Origin: an uncultured Desulfobulbaceae bacterium
GTDB lineage: Bacteria > Desulfobacterota > Desulfobulbia > Desulfobulbales > Desulfobulbaceae
DNA: 6,111 bases
Direction: 5' to 3'
Assembly (NCBI GenBank): GCA_945787305.1
Contig: CALZIH010000183.1
Span: 1 to 6,111 of the forward strand
In this document: in pieces, positions 1-4,681 of the stretch
Layout: every line of letters starts with the position of its first letter
Numbering within the stretch: position 1 is the stretch's first letter
The notes under the pieces: generated by a model
The model's input: only the letters and a program-made list of their open reading frames with translations
What the model was told of the DNA's origin: nothing
Databases searched by the model: none
Program-made: the position numbers and the translations under genes

Positions 1-71
1 ATTTAAAACGATTTCTCATTAACACGATTAGTGATGAGAATTGTTACGCTTTGCCATTGAGAATCAATAGA
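1..71. other. Left flank of the insertion sequence, no recognisable gene
   Basis: No open frame of useful length or recognisable protein is seen here. An imperfect hairpin can be drawn at 13-40: TTCTCAT (13-19) pairs with ATGAGAA (34-40), CAC (23-25) pairs with GTG (31-33), and a three-base bulge separates the two stems. It lacks a convincing T-run, so I do not call a terminator. On the minus strand, after removal of the insertion sequence, this would be the continuation of the degenerate region at 721-850. Confidence 0.4.
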
Positions 72-80
72 AAAAGACAA
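72..80. repeat. 9-base direct repeat, left copy
   Basis: AAAAGACAA occurs here and again at 721-729, bracketing the insertion sequence. The copy lies 15 bases outside the outermost hairpin at 96-116. IS200/IS605 elements are not expected to duplicate their target, so this may mark related cleavage sites at the two ends, or be chance. Confidence 0.6.
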
Positions 81-95
81 CAACATCAATCACCT

Positions 96-116
96 ACCAC
101 GCCCATAGGACGTGGT
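96..116. repeat. Outermost hairpin at the downstream end of the insertion sequence
   Basis: ACCACG (96-101) pairs with CGTGGT (111-116). After one C/A mismatch the stem continues with CC (103-104) and GG (108-109), leaving a three-base loop ATA. It is the hairpin nearest the left boundary, so it is the best candidate for the subterminal structure bound by the transposase at the right end of the element, as known for the IS200/IS605 family. Confidence 0.65.
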
Positions 117-124
117 TTGATGAA

Positions 125-141
125 GACCCCTCGAAGGGGTC
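125..141. repeat. Perfect 7-bp hairpin downstream of tnpA
   Basis: GACCCCT (125-131) pairs perfectly with AGGGGTC (135-141) around a CGA loop. Read on the minus strand the loop is TTCG-like. There is no T-run after it on the minus strand, so it is more likely an end structure of the element than a standard terminator. Confidence 0.65.
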
Positions 142-155
142 GTTGTCGTAGGGAA

Positions 156-171
156 AGCCCCTAAAGGGGCT
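156..171 (-). terminator. Hairpin just after tnpA, possible weak terminator
   Basis: AGCCCC (156-161) pairs with GGGGCT (166-171) around a short AT loop. On the minus strand it stands about 26 bases after the tnpA stop and is followed by only a short TTT, so it could slow or end transposase transcription. It may equally be part of the element's end structure. Confidence 0.4.
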
Positions 172-197
172 GATTATCGTTTATACTTCCAACTTAT

Positions 198-602
198 CTA
201 CTCTTTATCTGAGTTGTCTTGCTCTCGGATATAACTCTTTATCATTTCTTCATCCAAACCTACCGTACTCACACAGTATCCGGTCGCCCAAAAGCTTAAC
301 CCAGTCATTCTCTTTGTTCCTAATAGTTCACGATGTATCCTGATAGCACTTTTGCCCTTTATAAATCCAACTGTGTTGGATACACTGAACTTAGGTGGTA
401 TGCTCAAGAGCAAGTGTATGTGATCAGGCATCGCATGGCCTTCATGCAACTCAATTCCCTTTTGACGGCACAAATCTCTTATTATACCACCTATTTTTTT
501 CCTTAATTCGCCATAAATTGTTCTCTGGCGATATTTTGAAATAAAAACCAAATGATATTTACAGTCCCATCTTACATGGGATAATGATTTCCAGTCCTTC
601 AT
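198..602 (-). CDS. tnpA: IS200-type Y1 (HUH) transposase TnpA, C-terminus probably frameshifted
   Basis: The gene encodes a 134-residue single-strand transposase of the IS200/IS605 family, which cuts and joins the element's ends through a tyrosine. Visible hallmarks are the N-terminal SLSHVRWDCKYHLVF block, the metal-binding HUH motif His61-Ile-His63 (PDHIHLLLSIPP), the GFIKGKSA segment near 79-86, the FWATGYCVSTVG block at 104-115 and the likely catalytic Tyr124 in IKSYIREQ. The start is supported by AGGAGG at 611-616, eight bases upstream. The protein ends abruptly in DNSDKE. Another reading frame from there gives RVDKLEV and a stop at 181-183, resembling the usual family tail, so one A has probably been lost from a short A-run near 203-205. 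All catalytic residues precede this point, so activity cannot be excluded. Confidence 0.93.
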   Translation of the reverse strand: MKDWKSLSHVRWDCKYHLVFISKYRQRTIYGELRKKIGGIIRDLCRQKGIELHEGHAMPDHIHLLLSIPPKFSVSNTVGFIKGKSAIRIHRELLGTKRMTGLSFWATGYCVSTVGLDEEMIKSYIREQDNSDKE

Positions 603-651
603 AGGTTCTTCCTCCTATACCCTTGGGGACTTTCCCTGAGGGAGAACCTAT
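601..651 (-). promoter_or_regulatory. Leader hairpin covering the tnpA ribosome binding site and start codon
   Basis: Bases 638-651 are complementary to 601-614 at 13 of 14 positions, with one mismatch at 610/642. In the tnpA transcript this stem would hold GAGG of the AGGAGG ribosome binding site (611-616) and the first two bases of the ATG (600-602). A small inner hairpin TCCC/GGGA (633-636 with 640-643) competes with it. Translational silencing by a start-region stem is known for IS200; its action here is inferred from the sequence. Confidence 0.7.
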
Positions 652-660
652 TACCACATT

Positions 661-680
661 CTATCGCGCCGGAACGGTAG
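661..680. repeat. Imperfect hairpin at the upstream end of the insertion sequence
   Basis: CTATCG (661-666) pairs with CGGTAG (675-680), with one G/T wobble, around an eight-base loop. It lies between the leader hairpin and the outer hairpin at 696-712 and probably belongs to the element's left-end structure. Confidence 0.45.
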
Positions 681-695
681 AACCTCGTAGGGTCG

Positions 696-712
696 CTCGG
701 GCAGAGCCCGAG
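696..712. repeat. Outermost hairpin at the upstream end of the insertion sequence
   Basis: CTCGGGC (696-702) pairs perfectly with GCCCGAG (706-712) around an AGA loop. ACCTCG (682-687) can alternatively pair with CGAGGT (709-714), so two folds compete. It lies eight bases inside the AAAAGACAA copy at 721-729 and is the best candidate for the transposase-binding hairpin at this end. Confidence 0.65.
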
Positions 713-720
713 GTTTAATT

Positions 721-729
721 AAAAGACAA
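721..729. repeat. 9-base direct repeat, right copy
   Basis: This AAAAGACAA is identical to 72-80 and lies just outside the outer hairpin at 696-712. It limits where the upstream end of the insertion sequence can be. Confidence 0.6.
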
Positions 730-850
730 TTAAATATTTTCTGCTTCCCATCACAGGCTTCTCCTTTAGTATCTTCTTGTGTCAAAAACAGTTTCGTCCA
801 TATTTGCACCATTTTGCTCTGCAACAAAATGGGCAACTGGTCCCGCTCCA
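730..850 (-). other. Degenerate stretch between the MOSC remnant and the insertion sequence
   Basis: No intact gene is present. Two weak readings exist on the minus strand. First, the frame containing LTQEDTKGEACDG loosely resembles the Thr-Gln...Gly-Lys-x-Cys part of MOSC domains, so it could be the end of the broken MOSC gene. Second, AAGGAG (761-766) lies nine bases before an ATG (749-751) that opens MGSRKYLIV and then runs into a stop at the edge of the insertion sequence, as if a following gene had been cut off at its start. The two readings use different frames and I cannot decide between them. Confidence 0.35.
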
Positions 851-1155
851 TTAAAACGTTTTTATCATATCTGATATGCTCATCGTGCACTGTTGAAGTT
901 GGTCACCAATCTGAAGGGCTGTATAGTCCACTCCACGGGAGATGATAATTTCTGCAAAGGCACCATCACTTAGGCTGGGCAGTTTTTCTTTCACACGATC
1001 TATACTCTCGCCGGCCAAAAGTGACATTGCCTGTGCCACCTGCCTGTGTGAGCATCGCAACTACCCCCACCCAATCCGATTCAAAAGAGGCTATAAATAA
1101 TGATTTTTTAACTATCCCTTTTTCTGCTAATACAAATTCCTGCTACAGTGCCCAT
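851..1155 (-). pseudogene. Frameshifted remnant of a MOSC-domain protein
   Basis: Pieces of one MOSC (molybdenum cofactor sulfurase C-terminal) domain appear in successive frames in the right order. The ATG at 1155 gives MGTVAGICIS. One inserted base (about 1125) shifts the frame to EKGIVKKS. Another shift leads to CDAHTGRWHRQ (down to 1027). A missing base in the next Val codon (1025-1026) leads to SLLAGESID, then DGAFAEIII and GVDYTALQIGDQL, ending at a stop at 851. Family members typically read ISEKKG...GDAHAG.WHRQVSLL...GDFAENI...GID...L.IG..L, so the order and spacing fit well. Small stand-alone MOSC proteins often sit in molybdenum-cofactor gene clusters and are thought to handle the cofactor or its sulfur. 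The start lies one base after the moeA stop, so it was once co-transcribed with moeA. The C-terminal third is unrecognisable or lost towards the insertion sequence. Confidence 0.82.
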
Positions 1156-1156
1156 T

Positions 1157-2476
1157 TTACATCTTCCATGGAAAAAGATAGACATCATGCCAGCTCCCTT
1201 CGGAGAGATACTTGCCAGGTTCCATAATAATAAACCCATCGGCCTGAGCAATTGAACCAAGCATGTGCGATCCTTGTTTTTCTAATACCTCCGCAATTAT
1301 AAAACCGCTTTCTTCCTTCCTTAGGCTGATACGCATAAAATTAGTCCGATTCCCTTTGTTCTTAACAGGGTTGTCAAACCTGGCCTTGGCCTTGCGCCAG
1401 GAAAACTCTCTTCCTTGTAGGCTTCTGAGAAGGGGCTGGATATAATACATGAAACACATAAAACCGGAGACCGGGTTGCCTGGCAAACCAAGCAGCAAAC
1501 AGTCTTTTTTTCGTGCAAAGAACAGAGGTTTTCCAGGTTTTTGTTTGACCCTCCAGAACAATTCAGTAAATCCGCATTTCCGGGCCGCCTCTTTGACATG
1601 ATCATGCTCACCCACCGAGACTCCGCCGGTGACAATGATTATTCCAGCTTTATTTATTGATTTTCTAATTGCAATTTCGGTGTCTTCCAGAGTATCTCCC
1701 GAGTAATGCCTACCAACAACCTTACCCCCTGCCTGAAGAACAGCGGTGTTAAGCATAATAGAGTTAGAATCCCTGATTTGATGGGGAGCTACGGGTTCCC
1801 CCGGAGCAGCCAGTTCAGTGCCTGTTACCACAAGACAGACATGCGGTGGTGAATATACTGGCACCTCATTAATGCCCACTGAAGCCAGCAACCCTAATTG
1901 AGGAGCCTGTAAGGCTGTTCCCCTATGTAATAACAAATCACCGGCAGCAAATTCTTCACCTGCCATGCGGACATCCTGTCCTTTGTTTCGAGCCTGCAAT
2001 ACTGTTATTCGGTTATCTTTGATTTGAGTCTCTTCCACCCGGATAACTGTATCGGTACCATTGGGAAGTATGGCACCGGTGCTGATTTTAATTGCCTGAT
2101 TGGACCGGCAAATATTTGAAAAGGGAATTCCGGCCTGGCTTTCACCAGCAATTGTAAGTGTTATGTGATTACCCTCGGCAGTGAAAGCCACATCTTCCCA
2201 ACGCACAGCAAAACCATCCATAGCGCTGTTAGTGTGGCGTGGTGATGGCTCAGGCGCTAGAATATCCAATGCAAGACGTCTTCCTAGCGCATCGAGCAGG
2301 GGCATGGAGGTTACTATTGGCTGTGGATTATTATCCTGGATTATTTGAAGTGCTTCCCATATTTCAATTAGGTCTGTTTTTTTGTTTTCAGATACGGGAT
2401 TTACAACATTGTTTCCAATATCCCTCCACGAATGCTTGTCTCTGAAAAGTCGAGGTTCATGGTGTGTTTCCATCAT
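1157..2476 (-). CDS. moeA: Molybdopterin molybdenumtransferase MoeA
   Basis: This cytoplasmic enzyme inserts molybdate (or tungstate) into adenylylated molybdopterin, the last common step of Moco synthesis. The 439-residue protein shows the family's domain order. An N-terminal domain carries SAMDGFAV (84-91), TGAILPNGTDTVIRVEE (133-149) and KGQDVRMAGEE (165-175). A MogA-like central domain (about 213-355) carries TGTEL (218-222), TGGVSVGEHD (283-292), KPGKP (313-317) and GLPGNPVSG (330-338). A C-terminal beta domain (about 365-437) completes it. Two ATGs are adjacent (2476 and 2473) behind AGGAGG at 2483-2488; I use the first, six bases away. About 35 residues precede the usual family start (TDLIEIWEALQII), an uncommon and unexplained extension. 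The gene follows the TSUP transporter by 90 bases with no clear terminator, and the broken MOSC gene follows it directly. Identity is secure; whether the metal is molybdenum or tungsten cannot be told. Confidence 0.96.
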   Translation of the reverse strand: MMETHHEPRLFRDKHSWRDIGNNVVNPVSENKKTDLIEIWEALQIIQDNNPQPIVTSMPLLDALGRRLALDILAPEPSPRHTNSAMDGFAVRWEDVAFTAEGNHITLTIAGESQAGIPFSNICRSNQAIKISTGAILPNGTDTVIRVEETQIKDNRITVLQARNKGQDVRMAGEEFAAGDLLLHRGTALQAPQLGLLASVGINEVPVYSPPHVCLVVTGTELAAPGEPVAPHQIRDSNSIMLNTAVLQAGGKVVGRHYSGDTLEDTEIAIRKSINKAGIIIVTGGVSVGEHDHVKEAARKCGFTELFWRVKQKPGKPLFFARKKDCLLLGLPGNPVSGFMCFMYYIQPLLRSLQGREFSWRKAKARFDNPVKNKGNRTNFMRISLRKEESGFIIAEVLEKQGSHMLGSIAQADGFIIMEPGKYLSEGSWHDVYLFPWKM

Positions 2477-2482
2477 TTTATA

Positions 2483-2488
2483 CCTCCT
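2483..2488 (-). promoter_or_regulatory. Ribosome binding site of moeA
   Basis: A perfect AGGAGG lies six bases before the ATG at 2476 and nine before the ATG at 2473. It supports a start here despite the N-terminal extension. The rest of the 90-base gap (2477-2566) shows no hairpin or riboswitch-like sequence that I can recognise. Confidence 0.8.
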
Positions 2489-2566
2489 CTTTGTCGTTGC
2501 TGTATTTCAGAGCTTTGTTTCTGTTCCTTTTTGTTAAGGCTAGAACTTTATTTTCTATGCTATGGT

Positions 2567-3331
2567 TTACATCATCGTTATGGAGATTTTTCTGCCTAAA
2601 AAACCGATTGCAACTACGAGTACTGTGCCAAGAATCTTTTGCATCGTTCTGGGGTTAAAATGCCGGGCGCCCATCATTGATCCCACCATGCCACCGACCA
2701 CAACACCAATGATCAGTGGCATATATGGAACAAGATCGATACTGTTGTATTGTATACGGGCTGCCAGGCCTGCCGCTGAATTAACCCAGATGAAAAATGC
2801 ACCACATGCTGCAGCTTCCTTGGCTGTCCCCAGACCCAGGAGGAGGATAAGCGGCACAAGATATACACCGCCGCCAATGCCGACGATACCGGCGACAAGC
2901 CCTAAAACAGCACCACATCCAAGGGCCAGAAAAAACTTCCCCCTGTCATCAAGCTCCAATGGTTTTGTTTCCTTGGGAAAATAGATACGCATGGCAGCAA
3001 AGATAAGTGAAGCCGACAGTACCAGATAAAACAGCATCTTCGGTAGATGAAGCATGCCCCCTACGTAAGCCATGGGGATGGAAGAAATGAGAAATGGTGC
3101 AATAAGACGCAGACGTGCATGCTTCTGAGTCAGAAAAACGATGCTGCCAACCGTGGTTACCAAAATATTAAGAGTCAGTGAAATCATGGGAATTGTTGTT
3201 ACGCCTGCCCCAAAGATGGCCAGCAGGGCAGTATAGGAAGAACCACCACCCAGACCAACGGAAGCATAGAAAAATGCCACAATTGCAAAAATGACTGCAA
3301 GAGCTGAGATGGAAAAGGTAAGGTCGGTCAT
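2567..3331 (-). CDS. TauE/SafE (TSUP) family membrane transporter, probable sulfur-oxyanion exporter
   Basis: This is a 254-residue integral membrane protein of the TSUP family, several members of which are linked to export of sulfite or sulfonates. The duplicated family signature is clear: ASVGLGGGSSYTALLAIFG near 23-41 in the first half and AGIVGIGGGVYLVPLILLLG near 147-166 in the second. Hydrophobic stretches near 7-22, 48-67, 76-93, 98-114, 133-152, 155-168, 203-221 and 232-247 suggest about eight membrane segments, with a short charged loop near 119-131. An ATG five codons upstream (3346) is possible, but GGAGGG at 3339-3344 lies seven bases before the ATG at 3331, which I take as the start. 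Only four bases separate it from the moaA stop, so translation is probably coupled. The substrate cannot be read from sequence; sulfite or another sulfur anion is inferred from the family and from the respiratory neighbours. Confidence 0.9.
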   Translation of the reverse strand: MTDLTFSISALAVIFAIVAFFYASVGLGGGSSYTALLAIFGAGVTTIPMISLTLNILVTTVGSIVFLTQKHARLRLIAPFLISSIPMAYVGGMLHLPKMLFYLVLSASLIFAAMRIYFPKETKPLELDDRGKFFLALGCGAVLGLVAGIVGIGGGVYLVPLILLLGLGTAKEAAACGAFFIWVNSAAGLAARIQYNSIDLVPYMPLIIGVVVGGMVGSMMGARHFNPRTMQKILGTVLVVAIGFLGRKISITMM

Positions 3332-3335
3332 AATT

Positions 3336-4376
3336 TCACCCTCCAATCATTGCCATCGACGGTTCAGTTGCGCGACTGGAAAAACGTTCTGCCTCATGTC
3401 CGTTGTTAAAACGGTTCTTCACACAGGCAACAATAGCCTCCCTGATCAGGTGATTGTCAGCACCGTTACGAAGCATCATTTTCAAGTCCAGGGCTTCGTT
3501 GTCATAGAGACAGGTTTTCAGCATGCCGGCTGGGGTGATGCGCACTTTGTTGCACATTGCACAGAATAATCTTGAATGACCTTGAATAATACCCAGGTTC
3601 CCCTTGTAACCAGGCACATCAAATATACGGGCAGTTGTCGGCAAATCGGTAAAGCACTCTGTGATGGAAGGAAAAATCCTGTTCAGCCGCAAAAACAAAT
3701 CACCGTTTTCCAGCTTTTCTGCCCGCACAGTTCCTGAAAAAGGCATTCTTTCAATAAATCGTACGGCAATGGGGTTTTTTTTTGCCAAACCGGCTAACTG
3801 GTTAATTTCAGAATCACTGGTGTCCTCGAGGACCACACTATTAATTTTGAGAGGAATTTTTCGTGCAATGGCTCCCTGCACAGTCTTCAAAACAGGCTCA
3901 AGATAATTACGCCTGGTGATCTTCGAGAATCTTTTCTGGTTTAGAGTATCTAAGCTTACATTAATGCCATTAAGATTAATGGTTACAAGCTCATCAAGAT
4001 ATCGAGAGGTTATCACCCCGTTTGTTGTGACATGCAGATGCTGCACTCCGTCAATCTTTCGCAGTCTTGTCAGGAACGGCAGGCAGCCCCGTCTGGTAAA
4101 TGGTTCACCGCCTGTCACCCGTACCTTGTTTATGCCCAAAGAGCAGAAAATAGCTACAAGACGCTCCAGTTCTTCAAAACGGAGAATTTCCTCATGGGGA
4201 TTGAAGAGCACTCCTTCTTCCGGACGACAATAACGGCAGCGAAGGTTACAACGATCTGTGATGGCCAGCCGCAAGTAGGTAATTTGGCGGCCCTGCCTGT
4301 CAAAGAGGCCACCACCTTTCGGAAAAGTTGGAGGGTTAGGACAGGGATACTGGTGCTTGTTTTGAAAAACCTTCAT
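3336..4376 (-). CDS. moaA: GTP 3',8-cyclase MoaA (radical SAM, first step of Moco synthesis)
   Basis: MoaA uses S-adenosylmethionine and two iron-sulfur clusters to convert GTP to 3',8-cyclo-GTP, which MoaC then turns into cyclic pyranopterin monophosphate. The 346-residue protein has the radical-SAM motif Cys43-x3-Cys47-x2-Cys50 in TDRCNLRCRYCRP, the RVTGGEP stretch (86-92), THVTTNG-like HVTTNG (115-120) and NVSLDTL (139-145). The second cluster ligands are Cys272, Cys275 and Cys289 (FCAMCNKVRITPAG...KTC). The protein ends in the conserved Gly-Gly (345-346) needed for catalysis. An ATG 14 codons upstream (4418) is open, but it lies inside the leader RNA and has no ribosome binding site. AAAGGAG at 4383-4389, six bases before the ATG at 4376, fixes the start. 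About 25 residues precede the conserved start of the family (DRQGRQITYLRLAIT). No moaC is visible in the window, so it must be elsewhere. Confidence 0.97.
   Translation of the reverse strand: MKVFQNKHQYPCPNPPTFPKGGGLFDRQGRQITYLRLAITDRCNLRCRYCRPEEGVLFNPHEEILRFEELERLVAIFCSLGINKVRVTGGEPFTRRGCLPFLTRLRKIDGVQHLHVTTNGVITSRYLDELVTINLNGINVSLDTLNQKRFSKITRRNYLEPVLKTVQGAIARKIPLKINSVVLEDTSDSEINQLAGLAKKNPIAVRFIERMPFSGTVRAEKLENGDLFLRLNRIFPSITECFTDLPTTARIFDVPGYKGNLGIIQGHSRLFCAMCNKVRITPAGMLKTCLYDNEALDLKMMLRNGADNHLIREAIVACVKNRFNNGHEAERFSSRATEPSMAMIGG
3339..3344 (-). promoter_or_regulatory. Ribosome binding site of the TSUP gene inside the moaA end
   Basis: GGAGGG consists of the last two sense codons of moaA (GGA GGG, the catalytic Gly-Gly) and lies seven bases before the ATG at 3331. 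It decides the TSUP start in favour of 3331 over 3346 and suggests translational coupling with moaA. Confidence 0.75.
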
Positions 4377-4382
4377 ATTTTG

Positions 4383-4474
4383 CTCCTTTCCAAAGACGGG
4401 AGGCAGAGTTGTTTCCAACCAAGCCCTATCGGCCGCAGATCATATCCTTCAGACGTAGATCAGTTGGCTCGGAG
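4383..4474 (-). promoter_or_regulatory. Candidate Moco riboswitch upstream of moaA
   Basis: The 125-base gap between tatA and moaA holds conserved-looking blocks in the order I remember for the Moco RNA motif. These are CTCCGAGCC (4474-4466), GGCCGATAGGGCT (4434-4422), a GTTG-GAAA-CAAC hairpin with a GNRA loop (4419-4408), GCCTCCCGTC (4404-4395) and GGAAAGGAGC just before the gene. Pairings found by eye: CTCC (4474-4471) with GGAG (4386-4383) as closing stem; AGCC (4469-4466) with GGCT (4425-4422); GATC (4461-4458) with GATC (4441-4438). The 3' strand of the closing stem is the moaA Shine-Dalgarno, so a cofactor-stabilised fold would block translation; this matches feedback control known for moaA leaders. 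CTCC in GCCTCCC can also pair with the same GGAG, giving an alternative fold. A tungsten-cofactor variant is possible, as I cannot assign every helix. Confidence 0.78.
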
Positions 4475-4501
4475 TTTTACAAATTTCAACCAGACAAATT
4501 A

Positions 4502-4666
4502 TTAAGTCTCTGGTGTGGGTGTTTCGTCAATTTCCTTTATTCCTTTTTTAAAAGAGCTGATCCCTTTACCAAGGCCGGAACCTATCTCGGGCAGTTTCTT
4601 GCCGCCGAAAATCAGAAAAGCGATTGCCATGATAATTATTAACTCAGATATTCCTAAACCAAACAT
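4502..4666 (-). CDS. tatA: Twin-arginine translocase subunit TatA
   Basis: This 54-residue protein is a pore-forming subunit of the Tat system, which exports folded, often cofactor-loaded proteins. The N-terminal membrane helix (about 5-20) ends in Phe20-Gly21, followed by GGKKLPEIGSGLGKGISSFKKGIKEI, the typical hinge and amphipathic helix of TatA/TatE. The acidic tail is very short (DETPTPET). The Phe-Gly hinge and small size favour TatA over TatB. The start at 4666 has GGAGG at 4673-4677, six bases upstream. It begins 15 bases after the stop of the multiheme cytochrome gene and precedes the moaA leader, so it is probably transcribed with the cytochrome. A tatA linked to Moco genes and a respiratory cytochrome suggests export of a molybdoenzyme encoded nearby; no tatC is in the window. 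Confidence 0.95.
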   Translation of the reverse strand: MFGLGISELIIIMAIAFLIFGGKKLPEIGSGLGKGISSFKKGIKEIDETPTPET

Positions 4667-4672
4667 TGTATT

Positions 4673-4677
4673 CCTCC
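4673..4677 (-). promoter_or_regulatory. Ribosome binding site of tatA
   Basis: GGAGG lies in the 15-base gap between the cytochrome stop (4682-4684) and the tatA ATG (4664-4666), six bases from the start codon. The tight spacing indicates an operon. Confidence 0.75.
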
Positions 4678-4681
4678 GAAC

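Larger units (their letters stand above)
81..720 (-). mobile_element. IS200/IS605-family insertion sequence (tnpA only), approximate ends
   Basis: A single Y1 transposase gene (198-602) is flanked on both sides by compact GC-rich hairpins, the usual layout of IS200-type elements, which have no terminal inverted repeats and move as single-stranded DNA. Hairpins on the end downstream of the gene lie at 96-116, 125-141 and 156-171. On the upstream end they lie at 661-680 and 696-712, with a longer one at 601-651. The length of about 640 bases fits IS200 elements without a tnpB gene. The ends are placed between the two AAAAGACAA copies and are not known to the base. The element separates the MOSC remnant and its tail from the left flank. 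Confidence 0.8.

Noticed and set aside
125..171. CRISPR-like or repeat array from the successive hairpins
   Set aside because: The hairpins differ in sequence and have no regular spacers; they fit end structures of the insertion sequence.
651..890. 79-residue minus-strand frame as a separate protein
   Set aside because: It runs from the MOSC remnant into the insertion sequence hairpins and has no ribosome binding site or recognisable domain.
2562..2984. 140-residue plus-strand frame opposite the TSUP gene
   Set aside because: It is a shadow of the membrane protein on the other strand, rich in Pro, Thr and Arg, with no ribosome binding site.
3332..3346. Upstream TSUP start at 3346 (MEGEI...)
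   Set aside because: It overlaps the moaA end, and the GGAGGG signal is correctly spaced only for the ATG at 3331.
4377..4418. Upstream moaA start at 4418 adding METTLPPVFGKEQN
   Set aside because: It lies inside the structured leader, has no ribosome binding site, and the ATG at 4376 has AAAGGAG at good spacing.
4500..4530. Promoter for moaA with TTGACG at 4525-4530
   Set aside because: No acceptable -10 box lies at 16-18 bases; the nearest AATAAT is about 21 bases away, and the -35 word is inside tatA coding sequence.
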